DNA of 64,000 bases. Source: JAIQFL01 sp035295745. Lineage in GTDB: Bacteria > Acidobacteriota > Terriglobia > Bryobacterales > Bryobacteraceae. The notes beneath the pieces were generated by a model. It had not been told where the DNA came from. It was given only the letters and a program-made list of their open reading frames with translations, and searched no databases. Of the stretch, positions 43,275-52,910 are shown piece by piece. The stretch lies in NCBI GenBank assembly GCA_035295745.1, contig DATGIL010000061.1:1-64000 (forward strand), in the 5' to 3' direction. The translations under genes were made by a program, and so were the position numbers. Position 1 is the first letter of the stretch. Each line of letters begins with the position of its first letter.

Positions 43275-43879
43275 AGCCGTTCACCAATTTCGAAAGCCGC
43301 ATGATGCCGTTGGCAATCAATAATGTGGATACCGACCAGATCATCCCGGCGCGTTTCCTCAAGACGACCTCAAAGCAGGGCCTCGACAAGCAGCTTTTTA
43401 ACGACTGGCGCTACGATGCGCAGGGCAATCCGGATCCCGATTTCATTCTGAATCAGCCGCAGGTGCGGGGCGCGGAAGTGCTGCTGGCCGGCGACAATTT
43501 CGGCTGCGGCAGCTCCCGCGAGCACGCCCCCTGGGCGCTCACCCAGTACGGTTTCCGCGCGGTGATCAGCACCAGCTTCGCCGATATTTTCCAACAGAAC
43601 TCGCTCAAGAATTCACTGCTGCCGATTCGCGTTCCGCAGGATGTTCACGACGAGTTGTTCGGCGCCGTGGCGGCGGACCCGAATGCGAAAGTGAAGATCG
43701 ATCTCCCGAATCAGACGCTCACGACGCCCTCGGGGCGCACGGTGGACTTCCCGGTCGACAGCTTCTCGAAACACTGCCTGGTGGAGGGTGTAGATGAGCT
43801 GGGCTACATCTTGCAGCATGCCGCGGATATCGCCGCATTTGAATCGCAAAGGGTAGGCTCGATCAACACGCTGTCGTAG
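43271..43879 (+). CDS. leuD: 3-isopropylmalate dehydratase, small subunit
   Basis: A 202-residue small subunit that completes the active site of LeuC. NNVDTDQIIPARFLK and FGCGSSREHAPWAL are the family motifs. ATGA overlap with leuC. End of the leuABCD operon. Confidence 0.95.
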   Translation: MKPFTNFESRMMPLAINNVDTDQIIPARFLKTTSKQGLDKQLFNDWRYDAQGNPDPDFILNQPQVRGAEVLLAGDNFGCGSSREHAPWALTQYGFRAVISTSFADIFQQNSLKNSLLPIRVPQDVHDELFGAVAADPNAKVKIDLPNQTLTTPSGRTVDFPVDSFSKHCLVEGVDELGYILQHAADIAAFESQRVGSINTLS

Positions 43880-43937
43880 GTGTTGTGCTCCGCCGTGGGC
43901 AGCCACGCGCCACGTCTGGGCTTACAATAAGATTTCC

Positions 43938-44900
43938 ATGATCAAAGCCGAAGTCCGGCAGGAACCGGCGTTGACCGGATCCGCGGCAGGCACTCCCCGC
44001 GGGTTCGTCCGCTACGCCAAGGCCGTGCTTGTCTTCAACGTGGCCGTAGCCCTGTGGGGCGCTTATGTGCGGGCGTCCGGCTCTGGAGCGGGATGCGGCA
44101 ATCACTGGCCGCTGTGCAACGGCGAGGTGACGCCGCATTCGCCCGCCATCGCCACGATCATTGAGTTCACTCATCGGGCTACCAGCGGAATCGGTCTACT
44201 GGCGGTCGCGGTACTGCTGCTGTGGTCCTTCCGCGCCTTCCCCCGGCGACATCCCGCGCGGCTCGCTGCTGTGCTGTCGATGGTGTTCGTGTTCTCCGAA
44301 GCGCTGATCGGAGCTGCCCTGGTGCTGCTCGGGCATGTCGAGAAGAATGCCTCTGTCACTCGCGCCTATTCGCTCTCCACCCACCTGATCAATACCTTGA
44401 CCTTGCTCGCCTGTCTGACTCTGACCGTTCGATTCGCGAGTGGACGGCCTATCCCCACCTTGCGTGGACGCGCGCTCTGGCTGGCTGCCTTGAGCTTGGG
44501 GGTGGTGGTGCTGTTGGGCGTGAGCGGCGCAGTCGCGGCGTTGGGGGACACCCTCTTTCCTTCCACGTCCCTGGCAGCGGGATTGGCTCAGGATTGGGAT
44601 CCGTCTGCCAACATCTTTTTGCGCCTGCGCGGGCTGCATCCCCTCCTGGCCGTCGCTGCAGCGGGATGGCTGCTGTATTACGCGGTTTCGAACGCGGCTC
44701 GAAATCGCAGCGTGCGGACGGAAGCCTGGATGGTCGTGGGCTGCGTGGGGGTCCAACTTGTGGCGGGTGCGACCAATCTGTTGCTGTTGGCGCCGGTCTG
44801 GACGCAGTTACTCCACTTACTCCTGGCTTACGTGCTCTGGGTTTCGCTGGTGCGGCTATGCGCATCGCTTTTGACGAATCCTAGGTTTGCAGGCTGTTGA
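43938..44900 (+). CDS. ctaA: heme A synthase (COX15/CtaA)
   Basis: A 320-residue membrane protein with about eight helices, which oxidises heme O to heme A for cytochrome oxidase. The cysteine pair in GCGNHWPLCNGEV is diagnostic of CtaA. Histidines in FTHRATSGIG and at the ends of later helices (STHLINTL, LHPLLAV, LLHLLLAY) are the expected haem ligands. It is not obviously part of the leu operon (58 bp after leuD). No ctaB/ctaCDE genes are nearby. Confidence 0.92.
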   Translation: MIKAEVRQEPALTGSAAGTPRGFVRYAKAVLVFNVAVALWGAYVRASGSGAGCGNHWPLCNGEVTPHSPAIATIIEFTHRATSGIGLLAVAVLLLWSFRAFPRRHPARLAAVLSMVFVFSEALIGAALVLLGHVEKNASVTRAYSLSTHLINTLTLLACLTLTVRFASGRPIPTLRGRALWLAALSLGVVVLLGVSGAVAALGDTLFPSTSLAAGLAQDWDPSANIFLRLRGLHPLLAVAAAGWLLYYAVSNAARNRSVRTEAWMVVGCVGVQLVAGATNLLLLAPVWTQLLHLLLAYVLWVSLVRLCASLLTNPRFAGC

Positions 44901-44939
44901 AAAGAGTCGAAAGTCCACTTGCTGACGCGCGCGGTTAGT

Positions 44940-45295
44940 AAGCGCACTATCGCGCGAGCGTGTAGGCGCCGGCTACGAGCCGCGACCGTGAGGGAGTGAT
45001 TTTTCGGGCGATCGGGCATCGCTTGCTGACGCGCGCGGCTCGCAACGAGCCACGACCGTGAGGGAGTGATTTTTCGGGCGATCGGGCATCGCTTGCTTAC
45101 GCGCGCGGCTCACAACGAGCCACGACCGTAAGGGAGTGATTTTCGGGCCGATCGGGCATCGCTTGCTTACGCGCGCGGCTCGCAACGAGCCACGACCGTG
45201 AGGGAGTGATTTTTTCGGGCGATCGGGCATCGCTTGCTTACGCGCGCGGCTCGCAAGCGCACTATTCCGCGAGCGTGTAGGCTACGAGCCGCCTT
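44940..45295. repeat. tandem repeat array 3 (70-bp unit, family R70, inverted)
   Basis: Four units, with CGACCGTGAGGGAGTGA near 44983, 45053, 45123 and 45193. The spacing is exactly 70 bp. On the opposite strand this is the same CACTCCCT.ACGGTCGTGGCTCG core as arrays 1 and 2. Each unit contains the hairpin GGCTCG-CAA-CGAGCC. The flanks GCGCACTATCGCGCGAGCG and GCGCACTATTCCGCGAGCG frame the array at both ends, so the array looks like an insertion or expansion inside a single bordering element. No gene is present. Confidence 0.9.
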
Positions 45296-45363
45296 GGATC
45301 CTTTTCAGTAGCCTGCTAGAGAAGCGCTCTAAAGTTTCGGCAAGCTCCGCCGATTTCTACTAT

Positions 45364-46080
45364 GTGCGCATCCTCGCATTACTGATCGCCTTTTTCTCCG
45401 GTGTCGCCGCCTGGGCGCAAAATGTCCCCAAGGCGAGCGATCCGGCCAAAGATCCCATGCGTGCCGCGATGGAGAAACAGAGGGCTGCCATGGGTCTCCA
45501 GCGGGAATCGGTCAAAAAACAAGCCGAGTCCGTGGGATCGTGGATGGTGCCCGCGAGCGAAGTTGGCCTCGTCCACGCGGACAGCACTGAGGAATTACCG
45601 AATCCGCCTCCCGATAAACCGCCCCCCGGGAAAGTGCCTTGCGATTCCTTGGCGGGCGAGTCCGTCAATGCGATCATTGATGGAGCTGCCAAGGCCCAGA
45701 GCGTCCAACCGGAACTGCTTCACGCGGTAATCGAGCAGGAGTCCGGATTTCATCCCTGCGCGGTATCTCCCAAGGGAGCCAAGGGGATGATGCAACTGAT
45801 GCCCGATACCGCCGCCGACCTGGGAGTGACGGATCCTTTCGATCCCAAAGAAAACATCGAGGCGGGGGCCCGCTACCTGAGGCAATTGCTCGACAGATAC
45901 AAGGGAGATCTCAGACAAGCCTTGGGCGCTTACAATGCCGGGCCTGCGGCAGTCGACCAGGCCGGAGGAGTGCCGAACATTCGCGAAACTCGCGACTACG
46001 TGCAGTCGATCCTGCAGAAAGTCGGCACGATCCCAATCGAGTCTCCGGCGATTCCACTTTCCAAGCCGATTCAGAATTGA
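45364..46080 (+). CDS. secreted lytic transglycosylase (SLT domain)
   Basis: A 238-residue peptidoglycan hydrolase, GTG start at 45364, with a signal peptide (MRILALLIAFFSGVAAWAQ). A charged, Pro-rich linker (about 20-85) leads to a Slt70-type lysozyme fold. The catalytic Glu is in HAVIEQESGFHP and the family motif GAKGMMQLMPDTAADLGV follows, with YNAGPAAVDQAGG near the end. It cleaves the glycan strand in the periplasm. The next gene lies 54 bp downstream. Confidence 0.9.
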   Translation: MRILALLIAFFSGVAAWAQNVPKASDPAKDPMRAAMEKQRAAMGLQRESVKKQAESVGSWMVPASEVGLVHADSTEELPNPPPDKPPPGKVPCDSLAGESVNAIIDGAAKAQSVQPELLHAVIEQESGFHPCAVSPKGAKGMMQLMPDTAADLGVTDPFDPKENIEAGARYLRQLLDRYKGDLRQALGAYNAGPAAVDQAGGVPNIRETRDYVQSILQKVGTIPIESPAIPLSKPIQN

Positions 46081-46134
46081 GCGTTTTCGCCTGCACTCTT
46101 TCCCGGAGCGCTGCGTCATTCGGGTCAGAAATCT

Positions 46135-47646
46135 ATGCGGCGATGGTTCCTTCTGGCCTTGGCGACAGGCACCCTGGAGGCTGCGGTAATCCGCGGATCC
46201 GTGGTCGAAAATCAGACCGGCAAACCGCTGGCGCGTGCGTTGGTAATCGTCCGACCCGTCGCCGGTACCGCCGGCTCGCCGCATTCGGTCCGGACGAATG
46301 CCTACGGCGCATTCGAGTTTCCGCAGGTGGCACCGGGCGTGTACCTGGTGTCCGCGCAGAAACGCGCCTTCGCTCCCGCACAGTACGGACAGAAGCACTA
46401 CAAGGCCGCAGGCTTTCCAATCGTCCTGGACGAAACCGCTGCCCCATTCCTAAACTTGCGTTTGCAGCGTTATGGCGCCATTACAGGGACCGTCGTGGAT
46501 GAAAACGACGTGGGTCTGCCGGATCACGACGTGGCGGCGTTCCGCAACACCCGGCCTCCCGAACTCGCTGGGCGGGCGCGCACCGACGATCGCGGCGTCT
46601 ATCGGATCGGTGGTCTGGAACCCGGGTCCTATATTATTCGCACGGTCGGAAAACAATACGACGATGGAGGATACCTGCCGACCTTCGCCAAGGAGACCGC
46701 GCGGCTCGAAGAAGCGCGCCCGTTCGACGTGAATCTCGACCAGCAGGTAGAAGAGGCCGGTGTCCGGCCATTCCCCGGCCAACTCTTCGTGGTTGGCGGC
46801 CAGACCCTGCCAGGGGTCCAGGCGAACATCACACTGATCTCGGAGATGGGTTCGGAGCAGACGACTTCGGACGCCTCCGGCAACTTCAAATTTCCGCCAC
46901 AGGCGCCGGGAAATTATGAACTCTACGCACGCTCGGTAAGCAGCGATCGCCGTGGCGGAGGCGTCATCGCCGGGTACAGGCAGCTTCTGGTAGACCGGGA
47001 ACGCACCGACAACCGCATCAACCTGGGCATTCCGCCCGACGTCAGGCTCGTCGTCGAAGACACCAAAGGCCAGGCCATCGATCCGGCGAAAGTGCAGCTA
47101 TTGATCCGGCGCAAAGACCTCTCCGGAGAAGGTTCAGCCGAAGACCTCCGAGTCTTGCAGGGCGCCGTCAGGATCATGCCGGGCCGGTGGGAACTCTCGA
47201 TGGCGCCGTCCGCTTCCTATTACGTCGCCGGATTCTCGGGCCCACGAAACGACAGCATGGAGCGGGTACGACCCGACGGGTGGAACGAGATTATGCTCTT
47301 GGGACCTGGCCAGGAACTCGTGAAATTCGTTCTCTCATCCACTCCCGCGCGCATTCACGGCACCGTCTCCAATACCAATCACGATCCCGTCGCTGGCGTC
47401 CCTGTCTTTTTGGAAGCCTACGACCCAGCCACCCGCCGGCGCCTGACCGACCTGCGCGTGACCCAAACCGATATCCGCGGACAGTATCAGTTCTTCGGAC
47501 TGGCCCCGGGCAACTATCGCATCCTCAGCTCCTTCGAGTTTCAAACGCCCGAAACCGCCGCTCTCGATGCCGCGAACGCACATTCGGTCCAGACCGAGGA
47601 AGGTCGTGACCTGCCCGTGGATTTGGACCTGTACGTGATCCACTGA
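46135..47646 (+). CDS. secreted protein with multiple carboxypeptidase-regulatory-like domains
   Basis: A 503-residue exported protein (MRRWFLLALATGTLEAAV). It has at least four Ig-like carboxypeptidase-regulatory-type modules, recognisable by G-x-V-x-x-x-TG and G-x-F/Y-x-F-x-x-x-PG patterns: SVVENQTGKPLARAL with AFEFPQVAPG; GTVVDENDVGLPDHDV with YRIGGLEPG; TSDASGNFKFPPQAPGNYEL; and GTVSNTNHDPVAGVPVF with YQFFGLAPGNYRI. Such modules occur in many Acidobacteria surface proteins and in TonB-dependent transporter N-termini. No enzyme motif is present. Confidence 0.8.
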   Translation: MRRWFLLALATGTLEAAVIRGSVVENQTGKPLARALVIVRPVAGTAGSPHSVRTNAYGAFEFPQVAPGVYLVSAQKRAFAPAQYGQKHYKAAGFPIVLDETAAPFLNLRLQRYGAITGTVVDENDVGLPDHDVAAFRNTRPPELAGRARTDDRGVYRIGGLEPGSYIIRTVGKQYDDGGYLPTFAKETARLEEARPFDVNLDQQVEEAGVRPFPGQLFVVGGQTLPGVQANITLISEMGSEQTTSDASGNFKFPPQAPGNYELYARSVSSDRRGGGVIAGYRQLLVDRERTDNRINLGIPPDVRLVVEDTKGQAIDPAKVQLLIRRKDLSGEGSAEDLRVLQGAVRIMPGRWELSMAPSASYYVAGFSGPRNDSMERVRPDGWNEIMLLGPGQELVKFVLSSTPARIHGTVSNTNHDPVAGVPVFLEAYDPATRRRLTDLRVTQTDIRGQYQFFGLAPGNYRILSSFEFQTPETAALDAANAHSVQTEEGRDLPVDLDLYVIH

Positions 47647-47649
47647 GGG

Positions 47650-47835
47650 TCAACGTTGGCCCGGCGCTCGCGCGATAGGCTTGATGATCCGCCCGTCCGG
47701 CCCGGTCACGGTAATCGTGACTTCGACTTTGTCTTCTGAGTTCAGCGGAAAGTACGAATTCCGTGCCCGATAGAGCATCCAAGTGCAATAGAGGAGCCCG
47801 AACAGACAACCGTATGCCAGTATGGAGGCTCTCAC
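47650..47835 (-). CDS. small membrane protein, unknown function (tentative)
   Basis: A possible 61-residue protein from GTG 47835: one transmembrane helix (ASILAYGCLFGLLYCTWMLY) then a soluble tail with KVEVTITVTGPDGRIIK. The frame extends 29 residues further upstream (ATG 47922) but that part looks non-coding. It is antisense to nothing and lies between the secreted protein and the histidine kinase. Confidence is low because of size. Confidence 0.4.
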   Translation of the reverse strand: MRASILAYGCLFGLLYCTWMLYRARNSYFPLNSEDKVEVTITVTGPDGRIIKPIARAPGQR

Positions 47836-47979
47836 GCCGCTATCGTAGCATTCCGTGGTGAAGGCGCCAGAGAACTGCGCTCGCCAGTCCGGTCGCACCG
47901 GGCGCACGCAACGCTGATACATGCCACGCGCATCGGCCGGTTCTCCGGTTCGACGCGGAGTGCGGCGAGCCGCGGCGGC

Positions 47980-50900
47980 TTAACCAGTCGAGCGCCGCAC
48001 TGCCAGTATCTCCGAAACTTTGGCCAGGAGTTTTTCTGGACTGATCGGTTTCGTCATGACCGCGTCCGCTCCCATCACTTCGGCCACTTTTAGAAACTGC
48101 CCTCCAAACGCTCCGGAGATCGCAATGATTCCGATGTCCGGCAATTCGGCGCGTAACACTCGGATGGTTTCGATACCTTCCTGCTCCGGCATCACCAAAT
48201 CGGTAATCACCAGGTCCAGTGGCCGCGCGCGGGCCTCCTGGACCGCTTCCTTGCCGTCCGCCGCGTCAAAGACCGCGTATCCGCCACGTTCCAAAAGGTT
48301 GCGCAGGAATCGGCGAATCCCGGCGTCATCATCAGCCACCAGGATCCGGCCGGAAGCGGCAGCCGGCGCCAGCAGCTTGCGAACCTTTGCTGCCAATTCG
48401 CTGGGGCTGAATGGCTTCTGTAGGAACTCGGCATCGTTCTCCAACACCCGATGCCGTACGATGGTGTCATCCGTGTAGCCTGACGTGAACAGAACCCGGA
48501 GAGCGGGCCAGCGTTTCCGCAATTGGTCCGCGAGCGCCCTGCCGCTCATTTGCGGCATCACCACGTCGGTTAAAACCAGATCGATTCGCTGCTGTGGCTG
48601 CTCGCAGATCTCAATCGCGTCCGTGGCCCGACTGGCAGCGATCACCTGGTAGCCGCGGGCCCGCAAGGCTTGAGCGACATACTTGCGGACCTCCGCCTGG
48701 TCTTCCACCACCAGAATCGTTCCGCTTCCGATGGCTGCATCGATTGCGTCTGGAAGGCTGACTTCGGCGGAGGTCTCTTCCGCCCGAGGCAGGAAGATCG
48801 CGAATGTGGTGCCGCAGTTCAGTTCGCTTTGCACATCGATGACACCGCCGCTCTGCGCGACAATTCCCTGGACCATCGATAGCCCCAACCCGGTGCCCTT
48901 CCCCACTTCTTTCGTCGTGAAGAAAGGCTCGAAGACGCGCTGCCGCGTCTCCTCGTCCATGCCGACGCCATTGTCGCTGACCGAGAGCCGCACATAAGGT
49001 CCAGCGGGAGCGCCGTAAAGGTGCCCCTCCTCGTCATCCCAGAAGACGCAATCCGTTTCGACCCGAATCTCACCGCCGTGCGGCATCGCGTCGCGCGAAT
49101 TCACCGCCAGATTCATCACGATCTGTTCCAACTGGTGGCGGTCGGCGCGAACAATCGCCGGCCGCGGATGCGGCTTCACCGACAACACAACATCGTCCCC
49201 GAGCAGGCGAGACAGCATCGGCCGCATTTCGCCCACTACCTGGTTCAGATTAAGCACGCGAACTTCGAGCACCTGCTTGCGGCTGAAGGCCAGCAGTTGT
49301 TGCGTGAGCCCCGCGGCACGCTCGCCCGCGTGAAGAATTTCTTCGAGGCCCTCGCGAATCGGATCGAGCTTGCTCACCTGCTCGAGCAACATCGCGCAGT
49401 AGCCGTTGATGACAGTGAGCAGATTATTGAAGTCGTGCGCCACGCCTCCCGCGAGCCTTCCGATACTTTCCAGCTTTTGCGCCTGACGATAGCGCTGCTC
49501 GAGCCGCAACCGCTCTTCTTCGCCATGCTTGAGCGCAGTCAAATCGGTGATGAACGCCACCTTGGCGGGGCCTTCCACGAAGTTCATCATGATCACCGCC
49601 AGCAGCATGGGAAACTCCGAGCCGTCGGCTCGCAAGCCCGTGGCTTCGAACTCGCGCGGCACGTGCAACCCTTCCGCACGCCTCTCGTTGATCTCCTGCA
49701 TGGAGCCACGGCAGACAGGCGCGAAGCACTCCATCACCGGAAGTCCGTCGAGCTCGCCCGCATTCCGGAAGCCGAACATGCGCGCGCAAATCGGGTTCGC
49801 ATAGCAGATCCTGCCATCGCGCGACATCGAGATGGCAATGGGCGCATCTTCCATCAACCGGCGGAAGCGCGCCTCGCTCGCTTCCAGTTCAATTTGGGCC
49901 CGTTTCCAATCGGTGATGTCGAGCAACGAAACCAGAGCCTTGCGTTCGCCATCGATCTCGAGAGGCGCCGTGAACACCAGCAACTGGCGTTGCCGTACCC
50001 CTCCCGCCGTCAGCACCGGCAAGGCAGCTTCGATCCCTTCGCAGCGCTTCCCCTGCTGCACGCTTTCCGTCACCGCCCGGCGTAACGCGCATGCACCGCA
50101 AGGCGGGCCATAGCCGCAGCCTCTTGGATCGGCCATGGAGTTTGCACAGTTAATCGAGCCACCCGGCGCCAGGCCGATCATCTCCAATGGAGGACGGCCG
50201 GCCGCCCTGGTCGCAGCCTCATTCACTCTCTCCACCTTCAGGTTCTGGTCGACTACCAGGTAAGCCACCGGGGAGTGCGCATGAATGGCCCCCAGTTCCG
50301 CGTGCGCCGCCCTGGTCCTCTCCTCAGCAAGCTTGCGGGCAGTGATATCCTGCGAGGTCCCGTGCAGCCCGACGATGCGGCCGTTCGCATCCCGGACACA
50401 CGCCCCGCGAGACGTTCTCCACGCGCGCTGTCCGTCCGGCAGCACCAACTCGAGGTCCAGTTCATAAGATTCCCCGGTATCCCGCGCACGCTCAAGTGCT
50501 TGCCATAAGCGCCGCCAGCTCTCAGGTGTGTGAATCGCCTTCAGGTCGTCAAGAGTGGGTGGCGGGCTTCGGGGATCCCGGCCCGCCAAGTGATAGAGAG
50601 CTTCGGACCAGTCTGATTGGCCTGTGTCTGCGTCCCACGTCCAGCTACCAATCCCCGCCAGCCTCTGCGCCTCGTTCAACTGCTGCTGGCTTACGCGCAG
50701 GGCCTTCTCCAGCCGCTTGCGGCGCGTGACTTCCGTGAGGAAACCATGCGCCAGCACGCTCCCGTCGGCTTCCTTCACCGGTATGGAATGGCCCTCCAGC
50801 CACGCGTCGCCCTTGACGGGATGGCGAATCCGGAAGGAACCCTGCCACGGCGAGAGGGAGCGCATGGCCGCTTCGAAACCAGCCCGCGCGCCGCGGTCAT

Positions 50901-51495
50901 CCGGATGAACCATGGCCCACGCCGACGAGGCGTCCTGGGCGGCATCCTCCCGCCGGACTCCGCAGATCTCTTCGATCGCCGAGTTGGCAAAAGGAATATA
51001 GGCCGTCCCATCCGGCCGCAAACGATAGGAGAAGATCACGCCGGGCACGGCCTCCACAATTCTCCCCACCTCTTCCTGCGCGGCCAGGAGGTCGGCCTGG
51101 CGAGTGATCGTAATATCAAGCGCCACGCCAACCACGCCGGTCACCGTGCCTTCGGCGTTACGCACGGGGTTCCGAAGAATCTCCAGGAGGGCGCGCCGGC
51201 CGTGGCGGCGTTGGGTGGCCCAGCCGCATCCGATCATGGGCTCCGGGGACGCCGCCGCGGTCCGATCCCCCGAGCGCAAAGTCTCCGCTTCGTCCTTGGG
51301 ATAAAGATCGTAGTCAGTCTTTCCGATCACATCTGACTCGGGTAGACCCAGGAAATCCGCGGCTGCGGAGTTACAAGCCAGATAAACGCCATTCAGATCT
51401 TTGAGCCAGACCATATCGGGTACAGCGGCAGTCAGGGCGTCAAAGGAATTACCGGCAAACAGCTGCGTGGAAAGTTCCCGTGTGTGCGGACTCAT
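47980..51495 (-). CDS. multi-PAS hybrid sensor histidine kinase with two receiver domains
   Basis: A 1171-residue cytoplasmic hybrid kinase. Five PAS-like segments span about residues 15-645 (MVWLKDLNGVYLACNSAAAD is the first). The HisKA box is RLAGGVAHDFNNLLTVINGY with the phospho-His, the ATPase has NLAVNSRDAM, DNGVGMDEETR and GTGLGLSMVQG, and two receivers follow (LVLTDVVMPQMSG and LVITDLVMPEQEG with the aspartates). The fourth PAS carries a Cys-rich insert, CGYGPPCGACALR plus INCANS nearby. No membrane helices are seen. ATG 51495 is chosen because the first PAS follows; an upstream in-frame start is possible but not supported. It lies next to an unrelated secreted protein. Confidence 0.92.
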   Translation of the reverse strand: MSPHTRELSTQLFAGNSFDALTAAVPDMVWLKDLNGVYLACNSAAADFLGLPESDVIGKTDYDLYPKDEAETLRSGDRTAAASPEPMIGCGWATQRRHGRRALLEILRNPVRNAEGTVTGVVGVALDITITRQADLLAAQEEVGRIVEAVPGVIFSYRLRPDGTAYIPFANSAIEEICGVRREDAAQDASSAWAMVHPDDRGARAGFEAAMRSLSPWQGSFRIRHPVKGDAWLEGHSIPVKEADGSVLAHGFLTEVTRRKRLEKALRVSQQQLNEAQRLAGIGSWTWDADTGQSDWSEALYHLAGRDPRSPPPTLDDLKAIHTPESWRRLWQALERARDTGESYELDLELVLPDGQRAWRTSRGACVRDANGRIVGLHGTSQDITARKLAEERTRAAHAELGAIHAHSPVAYLVVDQNLKVERVNEAATRAAGRPPLEMIGLAPGGSINCANSMADPRGCGYGPPCGACALRRAVTESVQQGKRCEGIEAALPVLTAGGVRQRQLLVFTAPLEIDGERKALVSLLDITDWKRAQIELEASEARFRRLMEDAPIAISMSRDGRICYANPICARMFGFRNAGELDGLPVMECFAPVCRGSMQEINERRAEGLHVPREFEATGLRADGSEFPMLLAVIMMNFVEGPAKVAFITDLTALKHGEEERLRLEQRYRQAQKLESIGRLAGGVAHDFNNLLTVINGYCAMLLEQVSKLDPIREGLEEILHAGERAAGLTQQLLAFSRKQVLEVRVLNLNQVVGEMRPMLSRLLGDDVVLSVKPHPRPAIVRADRHQLEQIVMNLAVNSRDAMPHGGEIRVETDCVFWDDEEGHLYGAPAGPYVRLSVSDNGVGMDEETRQRVFEPFFTTKEVGKGTGLGLSMVQGIVAQSGGVIDVQSELNCGTTFAIFLPRAEETSAEVSLPDAIDAAIGSGTILVVEDQAEVRKYVAQALRARGYQVIAASRATDAIEICEQPQQRIDLVLTDVVMPQMSGRALADQLRKRWPALRVLFTSGYTDDTIVRHRVLENDAEFLQKPFSPSELAAKVRKLLAPAAASGRILVADDDAGIRRFLRNLLERGGYAVFDAADGKEAVQEARARPLDLVITDLVMPEQEGIETIRVLRAELPDIGIIAISGAFGGQFLKVAEVMGADAVMTKPISPEKLLAKVSEILAVRRSTG

Positions 51496-51729
51496 GAGCG
51501 ATATAATCCTTATCGGCTGCAGTCTCGCAACGCGGAAGCAGAAACTTGACGAGAGGCAAGGCCCTCCGTCTACCGCGATCATAACATCTGGCTTGAAACT
51601 TGGGGTGGGATTGGGATCCGCGGCGCGCCGGGACGCCGAAGTATGGAGGTCCGTCGAGTGCCGACCGGAATCGGGACTTCCAGACACGACGCGTGACGTA
51701 GGGCGCCCCCAGCCTGTGCCTTAAGCTTT

Positions 51730-52788
51730 CTACTTCTTCGCCGCTGTGGGCCGTTTGAGAACCAGCGGCATCGGGGTGCCCGCAAGGAGCCATGTGCCGG
51801 AAATCTCAGTCCCGGCATCGTTGATGTTTCCAGCAAAAGTGGCGCCGAGCCCCGCTACAGAAAATCCAAACGACTTGCCTTTCACAGAAATCGGGTTCGC
51901 CGGCAGTTCGCGATTGCCATCCGACATCTTCAATACCCCGACCGCACTGCCATCCGCCGCCCGGGTCAAGGTCATCACCAAATTGATCTGGTATCCCGGC
52001 CCTGCGTCCAGAGTGCCTTGCCAGGTGCCCTCGAAGGCCTTGGGCAACTGAGAATTCGCCGGAAACGGTCCGCGCTCGAATGTTAGAGGAGCGGATCGCG
52101 ACATTTGTGTCCAATCTCCGGAGATGGGCCCTCCCGGAGCTTTGATCGTGCCACGGTAATGCACCACTGCGGGGCGAATCTCGAACTCCAGAGTCTGGTC
52201 TTTCTGATGGATGCTGGTGAGCGGCACTTCCCGATTGCCCTGGTCGACATTGATCATCATGCCGGTCGCAGTGCCATCGGGCGCACGGCTCAGTTTGAGC
52301 AGCATGCGGGTCTGCGTATCGCCCGCGCTGAGCGTGGCGTGCCAGGTACCTTCCACGTCTTTGCCGATTGGGGTGCTCGGTTCCGGAAGTTTGACTTGCG
52401 CCGCTCCCGTCCGATTCAATGCCAGCGGAGTCTTGTGCTGCGGATCGCCGAAGGTGCCACTCAGTTTTCCATCGGAACCGAGCGATCCGTCGAACGCAGG
52501 GTTTCCGAAGACGCCCGACACCACAAAATGTACCTGGTTCTGGGTAACCGAAAGCTGCTCCACCGGGATGTCGTTCGCCTGGAACTCAGGCATGCTGAAC
52601 GACCCGACCCACGCACCTTTGGGATTCTTGGTTAAGTCCACAATGACGCCCAAGTCTTGGCCGCCGGGAATCTTGTAATTGCCTTGCCAGCGTCCGGCCA
52701 GGGTTGGGGACGTGTTCTGCGCCAGGCATGCGAGAGCCAGCGCGGAGCCGGTCAAGACAAGAGCAACGAATCGATACGATAAATTCAT
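51730..52788 (-). CDS. secreted protein with three tandem repeat domains, unknown function
   Basis: A 352-residue exported protein (signal LTGSALALACLAQ). Three modules of about 105 residues start with GRWQGNYKIPGGQDLGV, GTWHATLSAGDTQTRMLL and GTWQGTLDAGPGYQINLV. Each continues with a repeating D/N-x-G-x-x-x-G-x-x beta-rich pattern and ends near PLALNRTG, PLTFERG and PLVLKRP. The repeats suggest internal duplication. No catalytic residues are evident. I do not know the family. Confidence 0.75.
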   Translation of the reverse strand: MNLSYRFVALVLTGSALALACLAQNTSPTLAGRWQGNYKIPGGQDLGVIVDLTKNPKGAWVGSFSMPEFQANDIPVEQLSVTQNQVHFVVSGVFGNPAFDGSLGSDGKLSGTFGDPQHKTPLALNRTGAAQVKLPEPSTPIGKDVEGTWHATLSAGDTQTRMLLKLSRAPDGTATGMMINVDQGNREVPLTSIHQKDQTLEFEIRPAVVHYRGTIKAPGGPISGDWTQMSRSAPLTFERGPFPANSQLPKAFEGTWQGTLDAGPGYQINLVMTLTRAADGSAVGVLKMSDGNRELPANPISVKGKSFGFSVAGLGATFAGNINDAGTEISGTWLLAGTPMPLVLKRPTAAKK

Positions 52789-52910
52789 GGGTTTTTGAAG
52801 GAGGGGGTGTAACCGCCCAAACCTTTAGGGTAGCGAAAAATCGGGCATGGCGTGATCGAACCCAGTCCAGGCAGAGCCAGGCAGCGCAGGGCCAGGCCGT
52901 CCCGCCGTCT

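Noticed and set aside
44940..45295. Array 3 as a possible CRISPR or non-coding RNA cluster
   Set aside because: Exact 70-bp tandem units with no variable spacers. Hairpins exist but no promoter or terminator was seen.
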